Shown here piece by piece: positions 24,541-33,995 of a DNA stretch of 64,000 nt. The stretch is from Saccharopolyspora spinosa NRRL 18395 (GTDB taxonomy: Bacteria > Actinomycetota > Actinomycetes > Mycobacteriales > Pseudonocardiaceae). A model generated the notes under the pieces. That model was not told the DNA's origin and did no database searches. It saw only the letters and a program-made list of their open reading frames with translations. The DNA lies in the NCBI RefSeq assembly GCF_000194155.1, contig NZ_GL877880.1:170641-234640 (forward strand), in the 5' to 3' direction. Position 1 is the first letter of the stretch. Each line of letters opens with the position of its first letter. A program made the translations under genes and the position numbers.

Positions 24541-24794
24541 ATGACCCGGCACCACGCGGTGGTCCGCTGGACGGCGCCCACCGGCGAGGTGCTGGAGGCG
24601 CCCAGCGGCCGGGGCCGGCTGCTCCGCCGCATCCCGGTGGGCACCGAGATTACGTGCGCCAACACCCCCACGACCCGTACCGGATCCTGCTGGCCGGCGA
24701 CCGGCCGGAGATGGTCAACTTCGCGCTCCTGCTGTTCGGCGCGCTCTTCAGCACCGTCGAAACGCTCGTGACCTGGGCCGCCCTGAGCAACTGA
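24541..24794 (+). pseudogene. Small membrane protein remnant (possibly DUF3592), frameshifted
   Basis: MTRHHAVVRWTAPTGEVLEA and RGRLLRRIPVGTEI read like the extracytoplasmic half of a DUF3592-type protein. A one-base loss at about 24650 shifts the frame; it then continues YVRQHPHDPYRILLAGDRP, and MVNFALLLFGALFSTVETLV forms a final membrane helix ending ALSN and a TGA. The N-terminal helix is missing. The family call is tentative. Confidence 0.4.
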
Positions 24795-24856
24795 TGCGAC
24801 GGTTCGGGTGAATCCGGGCATACACTCGGGTGCAACGAGGCGTTCGGAGAGTGCGG

Positions 24857-27166
24857 GTGGTCGGAATGACAACCCGGCGGGTGGGCAAGCTCCCCGACGA
24901 CCTGACGAGCTTCGTTGGCCGCCGCGGAGCGATTACGCAGGTCAAACGGCTGCTGTCCACCTCTCGACTGGTGACCCTGACCGGTGTGGCCGGGGTCGGC
25001 AAGTCGCGGCTGGCCGTCCGCGTCGCGCGCGATCTCCGACGCGCCTTCCCGGACGGCGTCTGGCTGGTGGAGCTGGCCCGCGTCCCGCCCCGCGACGACG
25101 TCGCCCGGGTCCTGCTGACCAACCTCGGCCTCGGCGACCGGGGTGCGCTGCCGGCTGCGCGACAGCTCGCCGAGCAGCTCGCCGACAAGCGGATGCTGAT
25201 CGTGCTCGACGGCTGCGAGCACCTGCTGGAGGAGTGCGGACCGCTGGTCGGCGACCTGCTCGCCGCCGCCCCCGAGCTGCGCATCCTGGTCACGTCCCGC
25301 GCTCCGCTGGCAATCGCCGCCGAGCAGGTGTGGCCGGTGCCGCCGATGGTCATGCCCCGGCTAGACCGGCAGGGCCGCGTGGTGCAGAAGGCCATCGGTT
25401 ACGAGGCGCTGGAGCTGTTCGCCGACCGGGCCGCCGCGGTGCTACCGGGATTCGCCATCGGACCGGGCAACGAGGCGCTGGTGGTCCGGGTGTGCCAGCA
25501 GCTGGACGGCCTGCCGCTGGCGATCGAGCTGGCCGCGGTATGGATGCGGTCGCTTTCGGTGGAGGAGATCCTGGACCGGCTCGCCGACCGGTACCGGCTG
25601 CTGACCCTGGGCGATCGCAGCGGCCTGCCGCACCACCGCACGCTGCGGGCGGCGATCGAGCGGAGCTTCGACCTGTGCTCGCCGACCGAGCAGGTGGTTT
25701 GGGCGCGGCTGTCGGTGTTCTCCGGCGGTTTCGAGCTCGACGCCGCGGAGGAAGTCTGCGTCGGCGACGGCGTGACCTTGGAGGACGTGTTCGTCGGAGT
25801 CGCGGGCCTGGTGGAGCAATCGGTGCTGTTCAAGGAAGATCAGCGCGACACCCGCACCCGCTACCGGCTGCTGAAGACGATCCAGGAGTTCGGGCGGGAG
25901 CGGCTCGGCGGCGGCACGCGGCAGTTCGCGCTGCGGCGGCGGCACCGCGATCACTTCCTGCTGCTCGCCGAGCACGTCGACGCGGAATGGCTCGGCCCGG
26001 AGCAGGTGGACTGGCTGACCCGGCTCCGGCACGACCGGGCGAACCTGCGCGCCGCGCTGGACTTCTGTCGCACCGAGCCCGGCGAGGGGCCCGAGGGCCT
26101 GCGGATGTCGACCGCCCTGCGGTACTACTGGGTGGCCGACGGCGCGCTGCGGGAGGGCCGGTACTGGCTGGACGAAATGCTCCGCGTGGTGTCGGATCCC
26201 GACGAGCAGCGCGCCCGGGCGCTGGCTGTCAACGGCCTGATCAGCTGCTTGCTGGGGGACGTCGACGCCGCCCGGTCGCTGCTGGCCGAGGCGCGGGATG
26301 TGGCGCGGCGGATCGGGGCCGACACGGCGCTGGCGCTGACCTGGCACATCACCGGGACCCTCGACCTGCTGCGCAACGAACACGAGACGGCGGCGGCCCG
26401 GTTCGCCGAAGCGTTAGAGCGCAAGGAGATGCTGCGGCACGACGGGATCGCGCTGATGAGCCTGCCGAGCCTGGCGTTGCTGGCGACCTTCCGGGGCGAC
26501 TTCGAGCGAGCCGTCGAGCTGTGCGAGCAGTGCCAGGAGATCTGCGAGGAGCACGGCGAGTTGTGGAACCGCTCGTGGTGCGAGCTGACGCTCGGGCTGG
26601 TGCGCTGGCGGCAGGGCGACTACCCGGCTGCGCAGGAGCACCTGCACGAAGGCCTGCGGATCAAGCAGCTCTTCAACGACTTCACCGGGATCCTGCTGGC
26701 GGTCGAGATGGAGGCATGGGTGTCCGCGGCGCAGGGGCACGTGGACCGGGCAGCCCGGCTGAGCTCGGCGGTGGCGCACCTGTGGCGGCCGCTGGGCCGC
26801 TACCTGTTCGGCATCGACCGTTACCTCGGCTGGCACACCGAGACCGATGCGCGGATCCGGAACGCCCTGCCGACGTCGGAACTCCGCGCGGAGCGGCGCC
26901 GCGGCTCGGAGTACACGGTGGACGAACTGGTCCAGTTCACGCTCGGGGTGCGCCGCCCGGAGCCGTCGGCCGACGCGCCGGTGCGGCTGACGCCGCGGGA
27001 GCGCGAGGTGGCGAAGCTGGTCGCGCAGGGCATGTCGAACCGGCAGATCGCGGAGCAGCTGGTGATCTCGAAACGGACCTCGGACAGCCACATCGAGCAC
27101 ATACTCGCCAAGCTCGGAGCCACCTCGCGCGCACAAATAGCGGTCTGGGTGGCCGAGCAGCGTTGA
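24857..27166 (+). CDS. LuxR-family regulator with N-terminal NTPase and TPR-like region
   Basis: 769 residues. The NB-ARC/AAA-like ATPase starts DDLTSFVGRRGAITQVKRL. Walker A is LTGVAGVGKSRLAVRVA, Walker B RMLIVLDGCEHLLEEC, sensor LRILVTSRAPLAIAAEQVW, and the GLPLAIELAA motif sits at about 220. Helical repeats span about 400-680 (LLSLARSLLAEARDVA-like, FAEALERKEML). The C-terminal LuxR helix-turn-helix is LTPREREVAKLVAQGMSNRQ through ISKRTSDSHIEHILAKL. It probably senses a ligand through the repeat region and activates secondary metabolism or transport genes. GTG 24857 has GGAGA at 6 bases; ATG 24866 is the alternative. Confidence 0.88.
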   Translation: MVGMTTRRVGKLPDDLTSFVGRRGAITQVKRLLSTSRLVTLTGVAGVGKSRLAVRVARDLRRAFPDGVWLVELARVPPRDDVARVLLTNLGLGDRGALPAARQLAEQLADKRMLIVLDGCEHLLEECGPLVGDLLAAAPELRILVTSRAPLAIAAEQVWPVPPMVMPRLDRQGRVVQKAIGYEALELFADRAAAVLPGFAIGPGNEALVVRVCQQLDGLPLAIELAAVWMRSLSVEEILDRLADRYRLLTLGDRSGLPHHRTLRAAIERSFDLCSPTEQVVWARLSVFSGGFELDAAEEVCVGDGVTLEDVFVGVAGLVEQSVLFKEDQRDTRTRYRLLKTIQEFGRERLGGGTRQFALRRRHRDHFLLLAEHVDAEWLGPEQVDWLTRLRHDRANLRAALDFCRTEPGEGPEGLRMSTALRYYWVADGALREGRYWLDEMLRVVSDPDEQRARALAVNGLISCLLGDVDAARSLLAEARDVARRIGADTALALTWHITGTLDLLRNEHETAAARFAEALERKEMLRHDGIALMSLPSLALLATFRGDFERAVELCEQCQEICEEHGELWNRSWCELTLGLVRWRQGDYPAAQEHLHEGLRIKQLFNDFTGILLAVEMEAWVSAAQGHVDRAARLSSAVAHLWRPLGRYLFGIDRYLGWHTETDARIRNALPTSELRAERRRGSEYTVDELVQFTLGVRRPEPSADAPVRLTPREREVAKLVAQGMSNRQIAEQLVISKRTSDSHIEHILAKLGATSRAQIAVWVAEQR

Positions 27167-27173
27167 AGCCCAC

Positions 27174-27331
27174 TTCCAGACCCACCCCGAGTCGCGGTGC
27201 GGGTAGCGGAACCTCAGGCGCCGTCTGGACTGCGGGATCTCCGACTCATGAATGCCAATTCACCACGCCGGGGACTGGCCTCGCCAAGAACCCCGACGGG
27301 GTGGGCACAGTCTGAGAACCCGCGGCGGTGC
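27174..27331 (+). repeat. Dispersed 3'-end hairpin repeat, copy A
   Basis: Begins TTCCAGACCCA 8 bases past a stop. It contains GCGGTGCGGGTAGCGGAACC and CTCAGGCGCCG, and ends GAGAACCCGCGGCGGTGC. The internal hairpin is partly degenerate. Related copies are at 30179, 33996 and 57040. Confidence 0.7.
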
Positions 27332-27381
27332 TTGCTGCAAACGTGAGCTGAGCAGCTGACGCCGCTTCAAAGGAGACAAAC

Positions 27382-27439
27382 CCGTGAGTACTTTTGGGGG
27401 TTGTAGCAGGGGGGTTGTAACTCCCAAAAGTACTCACGG
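27382..27439. terminator. Bidirectional hairpin terminator
   Basis: Perfect inverted repeat CCGTGAGTACTTTTGGG / CCCAAAAGTACTCACGG with a 24-base G-rich loop, between convergent genes and 15 bases from the stop of the minus-strand gene. The AT-rich stem stands out in this GC-rich region. Confidence 0.75.
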
Positions 27440-27454
27440 CCCCTGGGGAGCGGG

Positions 27455-27862
27455 TCAGGCGGTGACGAGCGGTCGTGCTTCGGCTCTGGCGCGGCGGACG
27501 GCCGAGAAGATGACCTGGCGGGACGGCACCGGGCGGTCCGCGCGGGGCGGGGTGATCCAGCCCGGGTCGTCCAGCGGCGGCAGGTCCATCCGGCTGCCGG
27601 TCGGCACGGCGGTGACCTCGTCGAGGTCTTCCGGGAGGTCGCCGCGGCCGTCGGGCTGGGTGAACAGCACCCAGTCATCGCCGTCGACCAGAGCGGGTCC
27701 GGCTTGGAGGTGGATCGCGAGCACCCGGTGCACGCGGGCGGCGATCGGGGCTGGCATTCGCAGCACGCTGATGCGGCCGCCGATGATGAGCGTGGTGTGG
27801 TCGGAGTTCGGGTCGTTCTGGACCCACCAACCATAGGATCGGTATTCGGACGTGCTGTTCAT
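27455..27862 (-). CDS. Conserved hypothetical protein
   Basis: 135 residues from MNSTSEYRSYGWWVQNDPNS. Visible features: SDHTTLIIGGRISVLRMPAP, an alanine-rich helix IAARVHRVLAIHLQAGPALV, DDWVLFTQPDGRGDLPEDLD, and a Pro-rich DLPPLDDPGWITPPRADRPV. There is no signal peptide or membrane helix. I recognise it as a type of protein widespread in actinomycetes but cannot name a function. A 60-base compound hairpin (27905-27964) lies in its presumed 5' leader. Upstream in-frame sequence lacks protein-like character, so ATG 27862 is favoured. Confidence 0.7.
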   Translation of the reverse strand: MNSTSEYRSYGWWVQNDPNSDHTTLIIGGRISVLRMPAPIAARVHRVLAIHLQAGPALVDGDDWVLFTQPDGRGDLPEDLDEVTAVPTGSRMDLPPLDDPGWITPPRADRPVPSRQVIFSAVRRARAEARPLVTA

Positions 27863-28365
27863 GTCGGGTGTTCGCGAGCCTTCGCGGAATCGGGAGCATG
27901 GGTCGGCGAGGTGGGCGCGGCGGCCCCTTTGCCGCCTTGTCGGACGGGTGGCACCCACCTCGCCGAATGGGAGGGCCGAACAACAGGCAGCTGGGGAAAG
28001 TAGCTGCTGTCCGGTCACGCAGTACCTCCTCCCTGTTGGGAACGCCGCTGACGAATCCGGGGGTCGACCCAAGACCGGAACGACCGGGTGGGCCGCGGTC
28101 ACCCCGGCGGGTTGTCGCCGTTCGACCACCGGGTTCGCCAGGCGGTCGTTGATCCGTCCAAATCAGGACGTGTGGAAAGCATGTGACCAAAGCCCCTGGT
28201 GGCGAAGCGGGACAAGTACCGAGAGCCATACCGAGATGTCCGCATTTCCGGGTTCGAGCACCCGTTCGAGGGATCACGACACGCGGGCCTTGATCGCCTC
28301 GCTGCCCGGGACTTCCCGACGTGCTACCTACGCTGATCCGCACACCTTAGCGAAAGGAGCACGTG
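27863..28365. other. 500-bp divergent intergenic region with a compound hairpin
   Basis: It separates two divergent unknown genes. GGCGAGGTGGG (27905-27915) and CCCACCTCGCC (27954-27964) form a perfect 11-bp outer stem enclosing a GGCGGC/GCCGCC inner stem. This would be a structured 5' leader for the minus-strand gene. AAAGGAG lies before the plus-strand start. No other feature was recognised. Confidence 0.5.
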
Positions 28366-30171
28366 ATGCGAACTGCCTTCATCCACGGCGAGGTCGACCG
28401 GTTCGAAGCGGCGCGCGAAGAGTTGATCGACGCGTTCGCACGCAGCCACCCGGAGCTGGATGCCGGGTGGCTGGCGGGGTGCCTGCTCGACCACAAGTTC
28501 ACCAGGGACGGCCTGCTGGCCTGCTGGACCGAAGAGGACCTGGTGCGGTTCCTGGTCGAAGTGGTGCCCCGCAAGCTGATCGTGGCGCGGTGGTCGCTGG
28601 TGCCGGATTTCCTGCACCAGTGGCTCGGTTTCCTCTCCGAGGAGGGGCTGCTGACCTCGCCGAGCCCGCTCGACGAGCTGCACGAGGCGGTCGAGCGGGC
28701 CGTGCCGGACTACCTGGCGGCGATGGCCGAGCCGACCGAGTGGGGTGTGGAGAAGTTCTGGGGCACGACGATGCGCGAGCTCGGCGTGGACGCCGAAGAT
28801 CCGCAGGCAGTGGCCGGGTTCTTCGACGCGGTGGACGCCGAGGAGATCGACTTCGACAGCGAGGTGTTCGAGGAGATCGAGCGCCGGGACGCGCTGGAGT
28901 CGCCATCCCAGCCCGCGCTCTGGTTGCCGCCGATCGATCTCGTCCACGTCGAGCCGCACCGGGCCATCGCGGCGGGATCGCCGATCATGCAGCGTATCCG
29001 CACGGTCCTGGAGTGGGTCGGCGACGGCCGGGGTCCGTCCGATGTGGACGAGCTCGTCGCGGCCCTCGCGGAACCTTCCGGCGGTGACGCCGGGGACGCC
29101 GACCTGCTGCTGGAGTGGGCCGAGCGGGCGGGTCTGGTCCGGTGGGCCGGGGACCTGCTGGCGCCGACCCTGATCGCGGTACCCCTGCTGGCGGAACCGG
29201 AACTGCTGTGGACCCGGCTCTGGCAGCGGTTCGTGCTCATCGAAGACGTCTTCCACGCCGAGCTCGACGGGCTCTCCGACGACGAGGACGCGCTGCTGGA
29301 GATCGTCCAGGCCGCGTTGAGCGTGCTGTACTCGCGGACCGAGGCGGTGCCGCTGGAACTGATCGTCATGATGGCCTGCGACCTCCTGGACGCGGATGAG
29401 CCGGACGATCGCGAGGCGGTGCGCGGCATCGTCCGCCGGATGCTCGCCCAGTGGGAGGCGATGCAGGCGGTCCGCTGCCACGTGACCACCGCGCCGGAGG
29501 AGATCGAGGCGCTGGAAGAGATCGTGCCCGACGGCGTCGATGCCGATCACACCGTGGCCGAGCTGCTGCCACCGGGTCTCTGGGCCGCGCGGGAGTCGTT
29601 GCGCGCCTTCGGCTTCCAGGTGCCCGCTGTGGACGATCTGGTTGCGTGCCCGGCGGAGCTGCTGACACTGGTGGTGGCGGATGCCCCGGCGGAGGTGCAG
29701 CAGGTGTTGATCCCGCAGTGGATCGAGCGGCGCGGCGCGGCGCAGGCCAGCGCCGAGCTGGCGGCCTTGCTGCGACGGGTGGACGACCCGACGATCCGGC
29801 TGGCGGCGCTGGGCTTGCTGGAGCACACCCGCGACGACGGTGTGTCGGCGGTGCGCGAGCTGACCGAGGATGCGGTCGCCGGGCCGGCGGCGCGGATGTG
29901 GCTGCAGGCCCGGCCGACCAGCACCGAGAACACGGCCCGCCCCGGCGATGAGTTGCTGTTCTCGCTCGACGGCATGGCGGCGGCCCTGGACGAGGACGTC
30001 GATTTGTTCCTCGCGGAGTTCGCCCAGCAGCCGGAGCCGGAGCAGGTCGAGTTGGTCAAGGAGATCGCCGCGACCGCGCACCGCAGCGCCGGCGAGATCC
30101 TCGCGGTTCTCGCCGAGCACCACGCGGAGGAGGTGGTCGCGGCAGCCGCCCAAGCCGCACTTAGCCGCTGA
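28366..30171 (+). CDS. Large acidic hypothetical protein, helical-repeat-like
   Basis: 601 residues, strongly acidic and Leu/Ala-rich, without signal peptide or membrane helix. It starts MRTAFIHGEVDRFEAAREEL and has paired helices throughout, for example RLAALGLLEHTRDDGVSAV and ELVKEIAATAHRSAGEILAV near the C-terminus. These look like HEAT/ARM-type or other alpha-solenoid repeats. No catalytic motif is seen. GTG 28363 abuts it, but AAAGGAG fits ATG 28366 better. It is followed by repeat copy B. Function unknown; a scaffold or interaction role is only a guess. Confidence 0.75.
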   Translation: MRTAFIHGEVDRFEAAREELIDAFARSHPELDAGWLAGCLLDHKFTRDGLLACWTEEDLVRFLVEVVPRKLIVARWSLVPDFLHQWLGFLSEEGLLTSPSPLDELHEAVERAVPDYLAAMAEPTEWGVEKFWGTTMRELGVDAEDPQAVAGFFDAVDAEEIDFDSEVFEEIERRDALESPSQPALWLPPIDLVHVEPHRAIAAGSPIMQRIRTVLEWVGDGRGPSDVDELVAALAEPSGGDAGDADLLLEWAERAGLVRWAGDLLAPTLIAVPLLAEPELLWTRLWQRFVLIEDVFHAELDGLSDDEDALLEIVQAALSVLYSRTEAVPLELIVMMACDLLDADEPDDREAVRGIVRRMLAQWEAMQAVRCHVTTAPEEIEALEEIVPDGVDADHTVAELLPPGLWAARESLRAFGFQVPAVDDLVACPAELLTLVVADAPAEVQQVLIPQWIERRGAAQASAELAALLRRVDDPTIRLAALGLLEHTRDDGVSAVRELTEDAVAGPAARMWLQARPTSTENTARPGDELLFSLDGMAAALDEDVDLFLAEFAQQPEPEQVELVKEIAATAHRSAGEILAVLAEHHAEEVVAAAAQAALSR

Positions 30172-30178
30172 AAGGCTC

Positions 30179-30318
30179 TTTCCAGGCTCGTTCTGCGTGG
30201 CGGTGCGAGTTGCGGAACCTCAGACGCCGCCTGAACTCCGGGATCCCCGATTGTGCATAAGCCCACGCGGCATCGGGGCTGTCCTCGCCAGACGACGCCT
30301 GAGAACCCGCGGCGGTGC
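30179..30318 (+). repeat. Dispersed 3'-end hairpin repeat, copy B
   Basis: Starts TTCCAGGCTCGTTCTGCG 7 bases past the stop, then GTGGCGGTGCGAGTTGCGG and AACCTCAGACGCCG, and ends GAGAACCCGCGGCGGTGC. Outer arms CTCAGACGCCG / GACGCCTGAG and inner arms CCCCGAT / ATCGGGG form a long hairpin. Confidence 0.75.
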
Positions 30319-30532
30319 GAGGGTGGGCTACGCGTGGCGCCGCTTAGCAACGAAACCCGCCCTTGCACACCGTGACGCAACCCTTCCACACCAACCTCAA
30401 GGCGGCATTGATCGCCACCTTCTCCGCCGGTCGGAGCAAATCCGCGTGAGTTCTCTCATGTCCGTTTGGTTGCTGACCAAAATTTGTTAGCCTTGCAAAC
30501 GACTTGCTTCCGTCCATGAGGGGTGGCGACCG

Positions 30533-31756
30533 ATGAGCGCCGCGCACGACGTTCGGTTTCTCGACGTTTTCAAGGGACAACCGAAGGCGGTGTGGATCAC
30601 CGCGTTCGCGGCCGTGATCGCCTTCATGGGCATCGGCTTGGTCGACCCGATCCTGCTCTCCATCGCCGAAGCGCTGCGCGCCGGCCCCGAACAGGTCACC
30701 CTGCTGTTCTCGTCCTACCTGGGCGTGCAGGTCGTGGCGATGCTCATCACCGGCGCGTTCAGCGCCCGCTTCGGCGCGAAGCGGACCGTGGTCACCGGCC
30801 TGGTGCTGATCGTGGTGGCGACCCTGGTGTGCGCGATGGCCAGCTCGATCGGCCAGCTCGTCGCGCTGCGCGCGGTGTGGGGCCTCGGCAACGCCTTCTT
30901 CATCGCCACCGCGCTGGCGGTGATCGTCGGCGCCGCCAGCGGCGGCCAGCAGGCCGCCATCCTGCTCTACGAGGCGGCGCTGGGCATCGGTCTGTCCACC
31001 GGCCCGCTGCTGGGCGCCCTGCTGGGCAACATCTCCTGGCGCGGACCGTTCGCCGGCACCGCGGCGCTGATGGCGATCGCGCTGATCCTCTCCGCCGGCT
31101 TCCTGCCCAAGGACGGCAACCGCGCCGACCGGCCCAAGGTCCGGCTGCTCGACCCGATCCGCGCGCTCGGCCACAGCGGCCTGCTGCGGACCGCGCTCGG
31201 CTCCGCCTTCTACACCGCCGCGTTCTTCATCGTGCTGGCCTGGTCGCCGTTCGTCCTGGAGTTCGGCGCGATCGCGGTCGGTCTGGTGTTCTTCGGCTGG
31301 GGCCTGTGCGTCGCCCTTGCCGGCGTGTTCCTGGCCCCCAAGCTCGCGGCCCGGTTCGGCGAGGTCGGCGGCACCATCATCGCGGTGCTGTTCTTCGCGG
31401 TCCTGCTCGCCGTCATGGCGATCGGCTCCAAGCCCGTCGTGGTCGTCGCAGTGATCGTCAGCGGCGTCGCCTCCGGCCTGCTCAACACCCTGTTCACCGG
31501 TACCGCGATGAGCATCAGCGCCGCGCCACGCCCGGTCGCGAGCGCCGGTTACAACTTCTGCCGCTGGCTCGGCGGCGCGGTCGCGGCCACCCTGGTCGGG
31601 CACGTGGCCACCTGGTTCGGTTCGCAGCACGCTCCGTTCGCGGTCGGTGCGGTGCTGTGCGTGATCGCGGCGGGCCTGCTGTCTCTGGAACTGCGCACCA
31701 AGGCCGACGCCCATCAGGTTCCCGCCGAGGCCGTCCTGGTCGGCGAGGAGTTCTGA
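30533..31756 (+). CDS. MFS transporter, drug-efflux type
   Basis: 407 residues, twelve hydrophobic helices. Helix 1 is ITAFAAVIAFMGIGLVDPIL. The motif A loop between helices 2 and 3 is GAFSARFGAKRTVVTG (GxxxDRxGxRR variant with A instead of D). LRAVWGLGNAFFIATAL is helix 4, and the motif C-like GAALGIGLSTGPLLGALLG is helix 5. It is a proton-coupled exporter, most like multidrug MFS proteins. AGGGGTGG precedes the ATG. It is flanked by repeat copy B and a strong terminator, so it is a single-gene unit. Confidence 0.88.
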   Translation: MSAAHDVRFLDVFKGQPKAVWITAFAAVIAFMGIGLVDPILLSIAEALRAGPEQVTLLFSSYLGVQVVAMLITGAFSARFGAKRTVVTGLVLIVVATLVCAMASSIGQLVALRAVWGLGNAFFIATALAVIVGAASGGQQAAILLYEAALGIGLSTGPLLGALLGNISWRGPFAGTAALMAIALILSAGFLPKDGNRADRPKVRLLDPIRALGHSGLLRTALGSAFYTAAFFIVLAWSPFVLEFGAIAVGLVFFGWGLCVALAGVFLAPKLAARFGEVGGTIIAVLFFAVLLAVMAIGSKPVVVVAVIVSGVASGLLNTLFTGTAMSISAAPRPVASAGYNFCRWLGGAVAATLVGHVATWFGSQHAPFAVGAVLCVIAAGLLSLELRTKADAHQVPAEAVLVGEEF

Positions 31757-31790
31757 GACCAGCAGCCCCCAACTGGACGAACCCGATCGA

Positions 31791-31835
31791 GCAAACGCTC
31801 TGCGAGAATTCGCCGAATTCTCGCAGAGCGTTTGC
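31791..31835 (+). terminator. Strong rho-independent terminator after the MFS gene
   Basis: Perfect 20-bp stem GCAAACGCTCTGCGAGAATT with its reverse complement, 5-base loop CGCCG, followed by CATTTTTTCGGTTT. It is the clearest intrinsic terminator in the window. Confidence 0.9.
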
Positions 31836-31901
31836 CATTTTTTCGGTTTGCCATACGCTCCAAGCCATTTCTCGATCAATTGATCAGCATGGGAGGTCGT
31901 G

Positions 31902-33896
31902 GTGGCACAGCCGGGCGAACGTCGATTCCTACCGCTGTTGTCGACCGGTCGGGCGCGGGTGACCTGCCGGTACCGCTGCGGTGACCAGTGCGCCGAGCAC
32001 CCACCGAACCCCACCGCGAACCAGTACTTCGGCGACCTGGTGCAGAACGTGCTGTCCCGGCGGGGTTTGCTGCGCGCGGGTGCCGTGGTGGTGGCCTCCG
32101 CGGCGGCGCTGCCTACCGCGTTGTCCGTCAGTCGACCCGCGGCCGCCGCAGCCGGCCGGCCGCCGGGCCTGGACTTCACCCCGGTGCAGCCCAACAGCGA
32201 AGACGCCGTGGTCGTGCCGGAGGGCTTCCAGCAGCAGGTCGTGCTCCGGTGGGGCGACCCGATCCTGCCCGGCGCCCCGGAATTCGACTTCGACAACCAG
32301 ACGCCGGAAGCCCAGGAACGGCAGTTCGGCTACAACAACGACTTCTGCGCACTGCTGGAGCTGGACGGCGACCGGCGGCTGATGGTGAACAACCACGAGT
32401 ACACCTCCGAGGAGTTCCTGTTCCGCGGCTACGACCCGGAAAACCCCACCGAGCAGCAGGTTCGGGTCGCGTGGGCGGCGCACGGGCTGTCGGTCGTGGT
32501 GCTCGAAACCGGCGACGGCGCGCCGAAACCGGTGCTCGACCCGCTGAACCGGCGGATCACCCTGAACACCCCGTTCGAGCTGCGCGGCCCGGCGGCGGGC
32601 AGCGAACTGCTGAAGACACCGGCCGACCCGACCGGCACACGCTCTTTCGGCACGATGAACAACTGCTCCGGCGGGGTGACGCCGTGGGGCACGATCCTCT
32701 CCGGCGAGGAGAACATCCACTTCTACTTCGGCAACGCCGACTCGATCACCGACCCGGCCACCCAGGAGCGGCTGGCGCGCTACGGGATCAAGGGCGCCGC
32801 CAGCGAACGCAAGTGGGAGCGCTTCGACTCCCGCTGGGACCTCGCTGAGCAGGTCAACGAGCCGAACCGGTTCGGCTGGATCATCGAGATCGACCCGCAC
32901 GACCCCAACTCGACGCCGGTCAAGCACACCGCGCTCGGCCGCTTCAAGCACGAGGGTGCCAACATCCGCGTCGCCGACGACGGCCGGGTCGTGGCGTACA
33001 TGGGCGACGACGAGAAGTTCGAGTACATCTACCGCTTCGTCTCCGACGGCAAGATGAAGCGCGGCAACAGCGGCCACGCGCGGCGGCACAACATGTCGCT
33101 GCTGGATTCCGGCACGCTCTACGTCGCGAAGTTCACCGGCGACAGCCCCGGTGAGATCGACGGAACCGGGAAGCTGCCGGCGGACGGCGAGTTCGACGGT
33201 GTCGGCGAGTGGATTCCGTTGGCGCACAACGACACCAGCTTCGTGCCCGGCATTAGCGCCGAAGAGGTATACGTCTTCGCCCGCTTGGCCGCCGACGAGG
33301 CGGGCGCGACGAAAATGGACCGCCCGGAAGACGTCCAGCCGCACCCGCATACCGGCCGCGTCTACGCCGCGCTGACCAACAACTCGGACCGCGGCACCGA
33401 AGGCAACGCGGGCGCCGACGAGCCCAACCCGCGCAACATCAACAAGCACGGCCAGGTCCTGGAACTCGACGACGACCCGGCGGGCACTCGCTTCGCCTGG
33501 CGTCTGCTTCTGGTCTGCGGCGACCCCGCCGACCCGAGCACCTACTTCGCTGGCTTCGACAAGTCCCAGGTCAGCCCGATCGCCTGCCCGGACAACGTGG
33601 CCTTCGACAGCCGCGGAAACCTCTGGATCACCACGGATTCCTCAAAGGCTCTCGGAGCCAACGACGGCCTCTACTCGGTGCCGCTGAAAGGCCCGGAACG
33701 GGGCCACGTCATGCAGTTCCTCTCCGTCCCGCGCGGCGCGGAAGCCTGCGGCCCGATCATCGAAGACGACCTGATCCTGGTCTCGGCCCAACATCCGGGA
33801 GAGGTCGACGGTGCCAGCGCCGACAACCCGATCTCCCACTGGCCCGACGGCGGCAACTCCCAACCCCGCCCATCGGTGGTGGCCGTATGGCGCTGA
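31902..33896 (+). CDS. PhoX-family (DUF839) Tat-exported phosphatase-like protein, copy 1
   Basis: 664 residues. The Tat signal VLSRRGLLRAGAVVVASAAA starts about 50 residues in. Before it lies RVTCRYRCGDQCAEHPPNPT, a conserved Cys cluster. The mature part is the DUF839/PhoX beta-propeller: VVPEGFQQQVVLRWGDPILP, MVNNHEYTSEEF, SGGVTPWGTILSGEENIHFY, GWIIEIDPHDPNSTPVKHTA, SLLDSGTLYVAKF, TKMDRPEDVQPHPHTGRVYA and HWPDGGNSQPRPSVVAVWR. PhoX enzymes are calcium/iron phosphatases secreted under phosphate stress. Activity here is inferred from family only. GTG 31902 is 5 bases after GGGAGG. Confidence 0.85.
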   Translation: MAQPGERRFLPLLSTGRARVTCRYRCGDQCAEHPPNPTANQYFGDLVQNVLSRRGLLRAGAVVVASAAALPTALSVSRPAAAAAGRPPGLDFTPVQPNSEDAVVVPEGFQQQVVLRWGDPILPGAPEFDFDNQTPEAQERQFGYNNDFCALLELDGDRRLMVNNHEYTSEEFLFRGYDPENPTEQQVRVAWAAHGLSVVVLETGDGAPKPVLDPLNRRITLNTPFELRGPAAGSELLKTPADPTGTRSFGTMNNCSGGVTPWGTILSGEENIHFYFGNADSITDPATQERLARYGIKGAASERKWERFDSRWDLAEQVNEPNRFGWIIEIDPHDPNSTPVKHTALGRFKHEGANIRVADDGRVVAYMGDDEKFEYIYRFVSDGKMKRGNSGHARRHNMSLLDSGTLYVAKFTGDSPGEIDGTGKLPADGEFDGVGEWIPLAHNDTSFVPGISAEEVYVFARLAADEAGATKMDRPEDVQPHPHTGRVYAALTNNSDRGTEGNAGADEPNPRNINKHGQVLELDDDPAGTRFAWRLLLVCGDPADPSTYFAGFDKSQVSPIACPDNVAFDSRGNLWITTDSSKALGANDGLYSVPLKGPERGHVMQFLSVPRGAEACGPIIEDDLILVSAQHPGEVDGASADNPISHWPDGGNSQPRPSVVAVWR

Positions 33897-33903
33897 TTTT
33901 CCC

Positions 33904-33934
33904 GGGTGGAGGGCACCTCTGGTGTCCTCCACCC
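33904..33934 (+). terminator. Hairpin terminator after PhoX copy 1
   Basis: Arms GGGTGGAGGGCACC and GGTGTCCTCCACCC (one G-T pair) with loop TCT, 8 bases past the stop. Confidence 0.7.
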
Positions 33935-33995
33935 TGATCTCGCGTCCTACGACTAGGCCCATCCGGAGCGAGTGTGCCGCAATTTCCATAGAGCG

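Noticed and set aside
21651..24555. Minus-strand frames of 755 and 413 codons opposite crcB, cupin and MBL genes
   Set aside because: Shadow frames: composition of basic and Gly-rich repeats without domains, while the plus strand has clear families.
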